From NCBI GenBank assembly GCA_016110215.1, contig JADWQD010000018.1:620001-684000 (forward strand): a stretch of 64,000 bases of DNA, written 5' to 3'. A program made the translations under genes and the position numbers. Below the pieces are notes generated by a model. The model was not told the origin of the DNA and ran no database searches. It saw only the letters and a program-made list of their open reading frames with translations. Positions 50,977 through 62,800 of the stretch are shown here, one piece after another. This DNA is from Capronia americana (Eukaryota > Ascomycota > Eurotiomycetes > Chaetothyriales > Herpotrichiellaceae). Positions within the stretch are counted from its first letter, which is position 1. Every line of letters starts with the position of its first letter.

Positions 50977-52359
50977 ATGGTAGGTCTGCGGCAATATCCA
51001 AAATCATGCTTCTGACTAACTTCAACATAGAAAATCAAATCTTTAACAAGGCCGCCTGCGCCTCCGGGCGAGGGTGCTGTGCGGCAACCACGAAATCTCG
51101 ACCCCGCGCAACACCCCTTCGAGCGTGCGAGGGAATATACAAGAGCGCTTAATGCAGTCAAGATGGAACGCATGTTTGCCGCACCATTTATAGGGCAATT
51201 AGGTCAAGGCCATGTGGACGGAGTCTATTCAATGGCGAAAGACCCCGGGTCACTGGAGAGATTGGCCAGTGGCAGTGGCGATGGTGTTGTCAAAGTATGG
51301 GATCTCAGCAGTCGTGATGAAGTCTGGAGCGCAAGGGCCCACGAAAACGTGGTGCGGGGTCTATGTTGGACTCCTGAGAGGAAATTGTTGTCTTGTGCGA
51401 CCGACAAAACCGTCAAAGTGTGGGATCCCTACCAGGACGAGAAGAATGGTGGTCCTCTGGCAACTTACCTTGGTCAAGGTGCTTTCACAAGTATTTCGCA
51501 CCACCGGGATCATCCTTCGTTCGCTGCCGCTTCCAGTTCGATTTCCATCTATGACCTATCGCGACCTTCCTCCGGGCCTTCCCAAGTGTTGCGGTGGCCA
51601 ACATCGACAGACACAATCAACGCCGTCGCATTCAACCAGACCGAGACATCCATCTTAGCCTCCGCCGCGCTTGATCGGGCTATTGTTCTCTACGATCTAC
51701 GCACTTCTATGCCATTGTCGAAAGTGATTCTCCGGTTAGCGTCCAATGCCATATCCTGGAATCCCATGGAAGCATTCAATTTTGCTGCGGCCAATGAAGA
51801 TCACAACATCTACATCTTCGATATGAGGAAGCTAGATCGGGCGCTAAATGTCCTGAAAGACCACGTCGCAGCAGTCATGGACGTGGAGTTCAGTCCAACC
51901 GGAGAGGAACTAGTCAGCGCTTCGTATGATCGAACAGTTCGGTTATGGAACCGCGATCGAGGGCATTCAAGAGACGTGTATCACACCAAGCGTATGCAAA
52001 GAGTGTTTTCATGTCGTTTTACTCCCGACAATAACTACGTTCTGTCTGGCTCAGACGATGGCAACGTGCGACTATGGCGGGTCGACGCCTCTAGCCGACA
52101 GGGTATCAAATCGGCACGACAACGACAGAAGCTCGAATACGACCAAGCTTTGATCCGAAGATATGCCCATATGCCTGAAATTCGGCGCATCAAGCGGCAC
52201 AGACACGTGCCAAAGACTGTCAAGAAAGCTGGCGAGATCAAAAGTGAAGAACTCAAGTCGATCAAAAGGAAGGAAGAGAACGTTCGGAAGCACAGCAAGA
52301 AAGGGAGCATGCCTCGCCACAGCGAGAGGGAAAAGATGGTACTTGGGACCGAGAAGTGA
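50977..52359 (+). CDS. SOF1: Ribosome biogenesis WD40 protein SOF1 (DCAF13)
   Basis: The first exon is only the start codon: ATG at 50977-50979, then a 51-nt intron (GTAGGT, CTGACTAAC branch, CATAG) and exon 2 at 51031-52359, 443 aa. With this join the protein begins MKIKSLTRP, the conserved SOF1 start; without it no ATG precedes the conserved N-terminus. WD40 repeats fill about 60-345 (GSGDGVVKVWDLSS, SCATDKTVKVWDP, SASYDRTVRLWN, SGSDDGNVRLWR). The C-terminal Sof1 domain (about 350-443) has LIRRYAHMPEIRRIKRHRHVPK and a Lys-rich tail. It acts in the small-subunit processome (U3 snoRNP) in 18S rRNA maturation. Confidence 0.95.
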
Positions 52360-54884
52360 AGTCCGCTTTACTCAGCCAGTCGACATGGACGACCTCTCCA
52401 TTGGAACTATGGGTCTCCCTTAGAAAATTTCGGGACACGCCCTCATCGCTCGGACTGGCATCGGCGCCAATGACCATTCCACGGAGCCATCCTGCCACAG
52501 ACAGCACGACTTGTGCCTTATTATGCTTGTGGATACCCGGTCGGCAAAGGGAGCACAGAACTGCCAGACGATTGGTATCTGCACAGCGCAGTCTACCGGT
52601 GAGGGCGGATCCTCTAGTGGGCAAATTTTGATCTTCATCCGGTCAATCCCATCAGCAGAAAAGCATTCGAAGCGTGCCATAGGTTTCCAGGTCCGGGGAT
52701 CAGGTCTTCCAGCTCCGAAATCATGAATGCCTGATGGATGGAGCCCTCCAAGTTGATTTACCTAGGTAGCCGGATGCAGAGGCTGGTGTTGCTACAGAAG
52801 TGTCCCGCCCGTCCAGCCGTGCATGAGCGGGAAATGGAGAACGGCGAAACTTTGGCGTCCCAAGCTGCCTTGAATCAAAGAGACTTGGAACTTTACGAGT
52901 AAGCACGTACATCACCATATTACCAGCGCCGAACCTCGACCTGTCCAAATCCATTTCCGTTTCCAGACCTGAGCAACCCAATCCGCCATTTAACCCCAGT
53001 CCACAAGGCCATGCCGAGCTGTACTTATGCAATCCTGAGCTTCTATAATTATTGCGAACAGTCCGCAGAGGCAATCATACGGCAAGAGAGTTATAGGAGC
53101 TCTTCGGCCTGTGAGACCCAGCGGCCGGCCAATAACTGAGACGGAACAAGAACATCAGGCGCGATTAGACGGTTCTTATGCACGCGGCTATGAGTTATGG
53201 CAAGCAGGGTTGCCGCCACCGCGGATTACCCAACTAAAAGGCAACTCAATTACCTAGAGTTACTGTACTACTATTCCGAGCATCTCTTTCCAGTTTATAA
53301 AGATGCGATTAAGCATGTTGGCAAATGCACGGCTACGACTTTGTTCGTGTCAAGGATTGCGTTTCATTTCATGATTTCAAGAATAAACGCCTCACAAAGC
53401 ATAGCCTGACGCTGAATCGACCCATAACTTTGTTCATCCGGCTCATGTGTCCGATTGCAACCCCTTCTGAGGCCGCCTAGGACATATGGAAGACGCGAAT
53501 ACGCACTTGTTGACCGCCTGTGCGCCTTAATCTGACACTATGGAAGTCTATCCTACATCAAACCTCGGCCTCGCATAGCCTTATTAGAACAGAAAATGAT
53601 GTCTGGCGGAACCTATAGTGCATGCCCAAGGCAGGTTCAGCGATGATGCGTTGGGCCTTGCCAAACCGTATATAGATCTAGCCAGGTGCTCAAACGTGAG
53701 CATGGAGAGACCACTCAGACAGAAGCACAGACAATACAGTCATTTCCTTCGTTCCTACCTCTCATTGCTCGCACGCTCGCACGTACAACACCGAGAGATG
53801 ATGCCAGGCCGATGGATTGAAAGACACAAATTCCGAACCTCCCCGTTTTGATCTTGGATCGCCAAATTGGACAACTAGACTGTATCACAGGGACAGCATG
53901 AGTCCTCACGGTTGCGCATTGGCTAGCTCTGCTACTACCACTTCAGGTGTCAGCATACCTGGTAGTAACCCATGCGTCCTCGAGATTTACCCAGGTAACA
54001 AAGACAAACTGTTGTGTTATCGTCTCCCAATACACGATCTTTCTCGTTTTGAAGCCCATGCCACGATTTCAATGTCGTCGATTGCAGGTGGAGCGTCAGA
54101 AAAGAATAAGATGTGGAGGCAGGATGGTTGCGGTGCCACTGAAAGACTAGCACCGCACACTAAAGCCACTGTTGATTGCCCGCGATCCCTCAAAAGGGCA
54201 GCAGTGTGGATCCTTGATAAGGAATAACCCAGAGTTCGATGCCGGTGTGCAAATTGAATACGTAGGTATGTACATAGTCTTTCGAAGGCCGTCGTGGGCC
54301 AACTATAATTTTAATCTTAATCAAGGTCGTCGCGGGGAAGGCCAAAGTACATATTCGAGTGTCAAAGAAGGGTTTCGATGGGCCGATGCGCGTATCCAGA
54401 TCGATTGATTCCTCCTCGGCTGCCGAACTCGCCCTGTTGCAGGCACGATCTATCCTACAGAATCGGAGATCATGGGGGGGACAGATTCTGAATCCAAATC
54501 CGCGCTTCGCTGCTCTGCGAAATGGACGCTGGTGACCCTGGTCACGGGCAACCCAAAGGCGACCGAGCTGAAAATGGGCAAAGACGCCACCATGGGAGAA
54601 TAATGGGTTGTGATTGACTGCGAACGAGCCACGAATGCGAAGGCCGCGCCCACAGAGCTGGCCTCCGGCTTGATTTCACGTGTCATTCGAACAACCAGGC
54701 AGCATTCGTCGCTACACCCTGTTGGGCGAGTTGTGCAAAGCCTCGAAAACCCAGCCTGAGGACGGCTTCAGAGACTCAACCTCGCACAGGATACAGTGTT
54801 TCTCGACCAAGTTGCGTTCGCAGACGGGAAACGACACAATGACTGGACCGACCGGCCGATTGGCTGGCCCAATGGTTCGTGCCC
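52360..54884. other. Long intergenic region, nothing recognised
   Basis: 2.5 kb separating the housekeeping block from the gasdermin-like locus. Open frames are short, overlap and lack ATG starts or family resemblance. No tRNA or repeat recognised. It contains the upstream region of the gasdermin-like gene. Confidence 0.45.
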
Positions 54885-55802
54885 ATGCAATTGCCCCTGT
54901 CCCTCATTTCTGAGGTACAAAAAACGCTCCTGATGCCCATGTTCTTGGAGCGACCGCTAACTTTTGGACTCGACCAGAAATGGCTGGTCCCTCGCTACGC
55001 CGTCGAACCGGGCAAGCTGCTTGTCTTGGGAGCGATACTCACTGATCCCGAGAACCCGGAAACGTCTCTCTTCTGGCCCGCCGACAAGCCTGTCCCAGTT
55101 CCGGACGACCAGATCCTGGACGGCTCGATGGCGGTGCGACAGCAGATCCATTCGGAACTTTCCACCAACACGAGCGCCCTCCTCAAAGCCGTGCCTCCCA
55201 ACTCGCCGCTTTGCAATGCGGGCCTCAAGGTCGAAGGCAAATCAAGTGATGAGGTCAGCACCACCGTCGAGGCGTTGGGCGTGACGGCAAAATACTTCAT
55301 CCCGGGGAAGACTTACATGGAAGAAGCACTTGCAACAACTGCAGTCAAAGCCAAGGCGAAGGAACTCGGCCTGCTCAAGTCTCTGTCCTTGTTCATGGTC
55401 GTAGGTGTTGCTACCGCCAAGGGATTGACGGTGACAGAAGACCAGTCCCACGAGAGTTCCGTGGCCACTTCCGCACAGGTATCTGCGCAGGGTGCCGAGC
55501 TCGAGGCCGAGCTGTCGCACGGCAAAACTGCAAAGGCGGGGGGCACCCTCAAAGTCGATAGCGTCTGCGACTTTGCCTATAGGGTGAGAAGGTTTGAATA
55601 CTCGAAATGGTCTGGCACGTTCAAGGATCGTGGAGATCACACCGAGGGGGCCATGTTCAGACCCGGTGCAGACGCGGACAAGAATGCCGAAGCGAAGGAT
55701 GCACAAGACGAAGAGATCCTGGTATTCGAAGGTTTCGCCGATACCGACATCGACGGACTCGACAGCTTCACCCTCACTACAGTTGGGACGACGGAAGAGT
55801 GA
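54885..55802 (+). CDS. Fungal gasdermin-like pore-forming cell-death protein
   Basis: ATG at 54885, single exon, 305 aa; a later ATG at 54933 would trim 16 residues. No signal peptide. The order of elements follows the gasdermin N-domain: a short amphipathic start, a KWLVPR...PGKLLVLGAILTDP beta block, a helical segment, then two long alternating strand pairs split by a flexible Ser/Thr/Gln loop (LSLFMVVGVAT...LTVTEDQ and GTLKVDSVCDFAYRVRRFEY), the position of the membrane-inserting hairpins. A short acidic C-terminal tail of about 45-50 residues follows EGAMF (Phe258), the expected size of the removable inhibitory tail in fungal gasdermins. The next gene, convergent, is an S8 protease, the usual partner. 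Cleavage should release a pore-forming N-fragment. Family call is from pattern and context, not from a search. Confidence 0.78.
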   Translation: MQLPLSLISEVQKTLLMPMFLERPLTFGLDQKWLVPRYAVEPGKLLVLGAILTDPENPETSLFWPADKPVPVPDDQILDGSMAVRQQIHSELSTNTSALLKAVPPNSPLCNAGLKVEGKSSDEVSTTVEALGVTAKYFIPGKTYMEEALATTAVKAKAKELGLLKSLSLFMVVGVATAKGLTVTEDQSHESSVATSAQVSAQGAELEAELSHGKTAKAGGTLKVDSVCDFAYRVRRFEYSKWSGTFKDRGDHTEGAMFRPGADADKNAEAKDAQDEEILVFEGFADTDIDGLDSFTLTTVGTTEE

Positions 55803-56025
55803 TTGTAGGTGACTACGAAGACGTTGAGTCTGGTTTCGGATATGGTCTCTACGCGAGGCTGAGATAGTATTGATGATTGACCAACGCAAGCTTCATTGTT
55901 TCCCACTCTGTGCCGCTATTTTCCACCGCCTCGTGTGAGAATATCGATGCCGTCTCTCCTGACCCAAACCGGCGTTCATCTGTACATGGAGACCGGCTTT
56001 CCGACTGATCAACCATCTCGCTCCT

Positions 56026-59000
56026 TCATTCGAGTGCTTTTCGAATGGTTTTCCAGCCGTGCGCTCGGCTTGTGTCGAGCGTTTCCTGCTCGCCATTTTC
56101 CGGATATTTCCGCCAGAGCAACTGCGGGTAGATCCATTTATACCCATCTGGCGACTTTTCGCTGACTTTGTCCAGCAAGTCGATCATCCCGGAGTTTTCC
56201 CACAGTCCTTTCACGTCTACCAACGCTTCGATCTTTTTGCGCTCGGCCACACACTTGAGGCGACTCTGGTTGGCGAATGCCAGGACCAGCGCCGCCATAG
56301 CCACGGCGACCGGGGTGGCAAAGGAAGTCCCCTCCGTGATGCGAAAGCCGCCCCCTTTGCTGGTTATCCAGTGAGCCGGGATGCTTTCCCCAACGACCAT
56401 GAAGTTCTCATTGTTCTTAACACGGTTCGGGGTGAATTTGGACGCCGATTTGCCCGAGGGAATACAAGAGTGAATCCCAATGGCTTCTTTGCGTTTCTTC
56501 GCCGGCCAGGCCGCCGGCTTGTTCATGCCCTCGTTGGCCATTGCCGCAAACACGAGGATGCCTTTGTCCCTGGCAAGCTTGAGGGCAGAGGCAATGCTGG
56601 GAACCCGACATCTAAACCCAAAGGACATGTTGATGATGTCCACTTCCATCTGGATCGCCCACTCTATGGCCTATCGGAAACGTGCATTAGTGGAAGTCGG
56701 CTCGTTAACACCTCCCAACATCGGCCAACACCTACCTTCACGACAGCCTCTGGCCTTGGATTCACGATTCGGACTCTCCCGTCCACTGCCTGTTTGTCCT
56801 TCTCGGCGACCCCAAAGTTGACATCGCCCTCGCAAATGCGCGCAATGTAGAGTTCTGCTTTTGGGGCGAGACGTAGGATTATGCCTGCAACCTGAGTTCC
56901 ATGCCCGTCGACATCCTGCACGTTTCCCTCATCAAGGCCGTTCTCGTCACCAATATAGTTGATCCTCCCTTTGATGCGATCGATCTGTGGCGTTTCTCCT
57001 TCCGCAGAGACTGGCTGTCCATTCGCAAAAGATTCCGCCCGAGGCTTTTGGAAATCTTCGTGGAAAAGGTCGATGCCCGTATCAAGGACAGCAATCTTTA
57101 CTATTTTATCCCCTTCAACATACTTATCCTTTTCCTGGAACTCAAGCCTAGCTTTCCAGGTTCTGCTGAGCTCGTCAAATGTACCGGGTTGAGTTAAAGT
57201 ACGACTGAATTTGGTTAGGAGTCGTAGAACGAAGATGAAAAGGAGGTCCTACCTCGCCTCCGTGATGGTGAGCAGCCTTCCGTCAAATTTGCCTTCACCT
57301 TGTTGTTCCTGCTGTACGGAGCTGTCCATTCGATCTAGCCAGCCACTGCATATTTTCCATTAGCACCAAATATCCTAGACAAGAATGGATGGTTGAAGCC
57401 TCACATCTCGGGTTGCACGGTAGGTCTGCTTGGCAAGGCATGTGTAGCTGGCTCGCGCGATGACCCTCCGCCATTGCTTATTCTTTGTCAATCGACACCA
57501 ATGCTCACGGTCGGGGCAAAGGTTGCGACTTACCTCGGAGGCTTGAGGTCTTCACGCTGGTCCTGAGCAACATTCAAGTTCTGCACCTCTTGCACGTGCT
57601 GTGAAGGATCCACATGGAGAACTTGCCGCCGATCCTGCGTAGGAGACACGGCAGAGCCCGAGCTTCGGGAGGCAATGAAGGCACCAAATTTCCGATAGGC
57701 ATCAGGGATTCTTGCAGGACCGGCTCCCAGCCTCTGTGCCTCAGATTCGCTTCTCCATAATGCTTCCAACGGGTGTACAACGTGTGTGAGAAGCACATGT
57801 CGTACCTGTTGGAAGTCACTTGCAGTAATACCGGCGAATTTTAGGCCATCTACGCAGACCTTGATAACGCAGCGCAATTTATCGCGATTGCTCCATCGAC
57901 TTTCCTCGTCGCAAAGCCGGAATGAAGCCAGGAAGTCAGTTTCTGCTGATGGGCCATTTGCCGAAAGCTCTCTTTCGAGTCTGTTTTCTTCGATCTTCAA
58001 GCCTAAAGCGACCTCGAGCAAGAGGATGCCAAGTCCAAGGATTTTCGGGTGCGGGTGATATGAACATGGATCCTCTTGGTCAGGGTCGTCGATGGACCGG
58101 TAAAGGAACGGCGAGTCAACATACAGCTCCGCCTCGGACTCTTCACTCAGAGATGCCCAGGCGAAACGAATGTCGTCTTTGGTCCACGCAGAATCCATCC
58201 AAGAGGAGCCATAAAACTGCCATGCTGCTCTAGCTAGTGTCGTACAGACAAACAATTTCATTTCGTTTGAGTTGACGAAATCCTGGTCTCCGATGATTTT
58301 GTTCAGTGTTATGCTGGGAGCGTTCAAGGCCCATTTCGTCTCTCTGGCCGAGGTTTTCTTGAAGACAAGTATCTCGTCACGAACCTCCAGAACCAAGAGT
58401 TGAGATATCATCCCGCCACTGATGTGTCCACAGAACTCATTCGTCTTCAGTCCCACAGTTCTACTCGAGACAGTCGAGGTTGACGGTGGAGTTTGTCCCA
58501 GGGGAACCTGGAGAACTGAAGCACTGTTTTGTCTGCGGTCGAATGCGTGAACAGTTGTGCTCTCTGAAAGTCGTCCTGAATTGCTTACCTCCAGCAAAAG
58601 ACATTCAACTCAGCATCTTTCCACATCCGGTCTTGCGGCGTCCGAGCCAAATTGTTATGTTTGTGTGCTTGGAAGAGCAAGGAGACCCTCAGACATAGAT
58701 TTGCGCCATCGGCAGGAGGCGTAGAGAGGCACAGCTGAGTGGTCAGCGTCTCATACGTCTTCGTATGGCGATCAAAACAGTATTTGTGTTTCAGCAAAGC
58801 CTGATACAGGGCTTCCATCTGATTATTATAATCAAAGGGAGTCCCACTTCCGCCATGTGGTTCCTCAGCCGCTGTTTTGGACGCCTCGACCCTGACGAGA
58901 GCGTTGAGTCCGTCTAGAATTTCCTTCCTAGACTGACGACCCAACTTGCTAGCCGCAAGTCTTTCGAGACCGTTGTCACCACGTCGTAATGCGGTGATGT

Positions 59001-59397
59001 ATAAGGCATCCAAATTGGGAAACCTCTGAGTATGTAAAGTGCTTTGTCGGCCGTGAGGCTTCCTCGGGTACTGTTTGGCCACGACTATTAGGACTCTTCA
59101 AAGCCATCACGGTTAAGAGAGGGCATCTGCCACTTGGTGATAAAGTACGAAACGACATACAGCACAAATAGCGTCGAGCTTTATGAGAAGCGACGTCACT
59201 TTGTCCGGCATTGTGGCGCTTGAAGGAGTTTTGAGCCAGAGCAGGATTTGCCCCAATACCTCGGCGATATTGCGATAGAAGTCGCCAGCTTCCCTGTCAT
59301 TCGGCAACTTCATCAGTTCTGTTGCCAAGTCCATCAGCTTCTTCGCAGCTCTGGATGCCAGGCTCCTCTGGTCGTGACGTGCTGTCACCCGAGCCAT
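56026..59397 (-). CDS. Subtilisin-like (S8) protease with N-terminal DUF7580/kinase-like region, gasdermin partner
   Basis: ATG at 59397. Seven exons join in phase: 59397-59161, 59070-58589, 58532-57534, 57476-57405, 57345-57253, 57204-56736 and 56670-56026 (introns 90, 56, 57, 59, 48 and 65 nt), 998 aa. No signal peptide, so cytosolic. Residues 1-240 are helical. About 260-530 resemble the fungal DUF7580 region, with HPHPKILGLGILLLEVALG near 397, like a degenerate kinase C-lobe. A Gly/Ser/Pro linker lies at about 573-597. The S8 domain (about 660-930) has Asp669 (VLDTGID), His729 (DGHGTQVAG), Asn830 (MANEG) and Ser900 (EGTSFATP), so it should be active. It ends 223 bp from the gasdermin-like stop codon, tail-to-tail. 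The N-terminal region is the likely sensor. Confidence 0.87.
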
Positions 59398-59857
59398 TGT
59401 CGTGATTGCCGAGAAGTCGGGCCCCAAAGGTGCTTACTGGGCGCGTCGAATCGGGCTGGGGGGTTGCATAGGATCACTTCAACTCATTTACCAGCTAATT
59501 CAGGGCGTAATGCGCGTGGGTGGAAAGCGTGGTCTTTGGAGGAACCGCTGGAGCTCGACGGTTATTGTGATCGGCGTGTGGTGCTGGGCAAGGCTACCTG
59601 AGGCTGAGTGCATAAAGTCCTTCTCAAACGTCTCTGCTTAGCAGTGGCACCTCGCGAGTCTGCTATCCTACCGACGTCGAAGCTTGATCGGAAAACTATT
59701 GACACAGGGTCCGACGGGCAGTAGTCGCGCGGCAGGTGGTCGGATTGATGAATGGGATCAGGCTGAGAATTTCCCTTGAACCTGCTCGTATTCCTAGTCC
59801 TTACTCCCCGTATGATAGGATACTGTAATTAGAACCATTGCGGGGTAGGATAAGTCG
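59398..59857. other. Divergent promoter between S8 protease and HET-domain gene
   Basis: 460 bp between two divergent start codons. No gene seen; shared control of the two genes is possible. Confidence 0.5.
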
Positions 59858-62800
59858 ATGGCCGCTGCCTTCCACCTCGACGCAGGCGCCGCTCAGCAGG
59901 TGCCCGATATTGTGGTCCGTGAGTTGTTGGCAACAGCGATGGACAGTGCTTTGCTTTATCTTTTAGAACGCACTCGCACGGGCCTTTTGTATTACGAGAA
60001 AACCAAAGGACTCGGACAGCAGCAGCGCGACCAGATCAGGTCGTGGGACTTTAACCTGGGGCGGCTCGATCGCGTGATAGCTGGCCATGTTGATGGTAAA
60101 AGTCGGGTTCAAAACGATCCTTCCAAATACGAAACGACGTTTAGGTCTATCCTAGAAGACCTGCTGCTGTTTCTGCAGCCGCCTCTGTGGTTAAGTAACC
60201 AATCCCGTTGGTGACGGCCCTTCCTGGCGACATGCGCCCCTGCTGATGGGAGTCTCACAGTGAGCGATGACAGCTCAGTCTCCGAGGAGGACGCTCAATC
60301 CGTACCCTTGAAAAGCCAGCATGAATCTGAGAGCACCATCTCTGAAAAGGATTCACGCAAGCACAGGTTTGACATATGGAGCACAAGCGTTGAGGCCATC
60401 TTCGCCAGGCTTTTTGATATTATGAGGCCACTTTCTCGCCAACGAGCAGATTGTTCTGTGAATCCTCATCTTCACCAAGAATTCCGTGAGCACCTGCAAA
60501 GCCTGGTATTGTGGACAGCATACGAGGAGTCTTTACACCAAACCCTTCTTGCTGCAGTTGAGCGCGACCGGTTTCCAAAGGCCGTCCTGATCGTCATTCG
60601 TCGCTGCCTGATCGATTCTAGCAGATTGACACCCATACAGAACCGACTTATTGACGCAAACATCCGAAGGAGAAACTACTTCACCTATTGCAAAGATCAG
60701 CTTGCACCTTTAGACGACCACGGAGAACTATTTGGAAGAACAGTCGAAGGGATCCTGGTGGAATGGACCAGGTCCATTGTCGCTGCCAGAGAAGAATCGC
60801 CGTTGACTGATGAACAGACGATGATGTTACCAACAACTGGAGCGCCTTCTAACCACCCAAGCGAAGGCAGTCCTACTATCATGACTGCTATGACTCTCCT
60901 CACTTCTGATGCTCGCGATGCCTGGATGTCCGACTATCCGCCACCGCCAATTATCGATGTCAATTCGCATTCATGCACCTGCCAGTTATGCTGTATTCCC
61001 TTGGCGACTGAAGTTGTTGAAGTTGCTAGTCGCTGGAGGTAGGAACTGAAGCCCTGCCCCGGATATTCAAGACAATCCAACCTCTGATTGTGACTTCCTC
61101 AACTGACACTTGTGCTAGAAAACACGTTGACGAAGACGTCCTACCCTATACCTGTCTATCCCCAGATTGCTCAACCCCGATGGCGCTGTACGCTACTCAG
61201 AAAGAATGGCTCGCACACATGGAGAGAACCCATGCCAGAAAACAATGGTTCTGCTACGGGTGCAGTCCGTCTCAGCCACGATTCTTCAACAGCAGACAAG
61301 CCTACGTGGAGCACTTCAACTCCATGGCACAGCATGTGGGACAGGTGACTAGCGCACAGATTGAGACTCTGGCTAAGCGTCTCATGACGCCTGTACCCCT
61401 GAGCTTTGCCAGTTGCCCACTATGCCGGTGGTCTGAAAACTCTGACAGCGATTCAATCTTGCACATGACCCTTCAGGATCACATCGCTAGCCATATGCTT
61501 CAGTTTTCTCTGCGCGCCTTGCCAACGAAGCTCCAAACAGAGAGCGATGATATATCCTCTTCGAAGCCAGGCAGTGTCGTTACAATCGACCCCTCCGCCG
61601 ACTATTGGGACAGAGCTTGGGATCTCACAAGGTCTAAATCGGAGTCTGAATCGAGGGACGCGTCTGAGACAATTGCCAATGTACGACCGGATACTCAACC
61701 CGAGTTCATATCGACCGAGCTAGGCCGAGCCGCTATCGATCGACAGGATTCGTTCGATATCATTAATGAGATGCCGGTGAAACCCTCTTTGGAGGATTTG
61801 GCAACATGGATTGAAGATCTCCCTCAAGCCCCTGGACAGGACCCCGAAGCAATAACGCCATTGCTAGGCCCAACGGAAGATCCAGAAATCATAGCTCCAC
61901 AGGGTATGGCCCCGGGTGCAGGAAACAAAACAAAGGCTGTACCATCGCCCTTCAGTTTAAACGAAGCGTTGGCGGAAACAATCGAAACCTGGGAAGCAAT
62001 CTCCAAATTTGCGGACATGTGTGGCTTTTGTCGGGAATTGTCTCAGTTCTTCGAAAGTGTTGATCTGGAGGTTTTAGAGAAGAGATTTACTTTCCACCAA
62101 AACCGTCGCGAAATCATTGAATCGGCGCGAGGTGGGTGTTCGCTTTGTCAAAAGATCACCGAGGCTATGCCTGGGGCAAGCAATTCTATCCCAGAATCTA
62201 TGAGTCCTGAGCTTGAAGAAAATTCCGAAGAAGATTCCGAAGAGGAGCTCGAGATGGAATTCGAGAAATCTTTCGACACATCTTTCTTCCTGCTATTCAA
62301 GAACGAATACAACATCACGAGTCTCGAACTCTGGGATCAAGGAAATCAGCTGCGACCGGGGGAACTACTAGTCTGTGCATTCGAATTGTATTGCTCTAGA
62401 GGTATGTTTGACTTGTTTTCGGTCGCTATCTGGGGCGCCTTCATTGACTCAAGTAACCTAGATGACCTGCTGGCCAAGCTTGCCTGGACCGATCTACGCC
62501 CTGTCTTCAGTGAGCCATCGTCCACCGAGGCCTTGGCTTTCATTAAGGAAAGGCTTACGATATGTCGGGAACAGCATCCCCGGTGTCGGACTCGCGAGGC
62601 GCCGCCAACTAGGCTCCTCGATCTCGGCCAGAATTTGACGGATGGAGATGGTCCGATCAGGCTGTTCACCTCCGCAGATGCCGCCGGCTCTACCATCAAC
62701 TTCGCCTTTCTCTCTGCATGCTGGGGCTCGAGCTACGCCCTGCGCTTGAGACGGGATAATTTTGTCGAATTTGAAAGGTCTATATCTCTGACCGAGCTCC

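Noticed and set aside
54450..54686. 78-codon ATG-started minus-strand frame upstream of the gasdermin-like gene
   Set aside because: Too short and without recognisable features; could only be accepted with transcript evidence.
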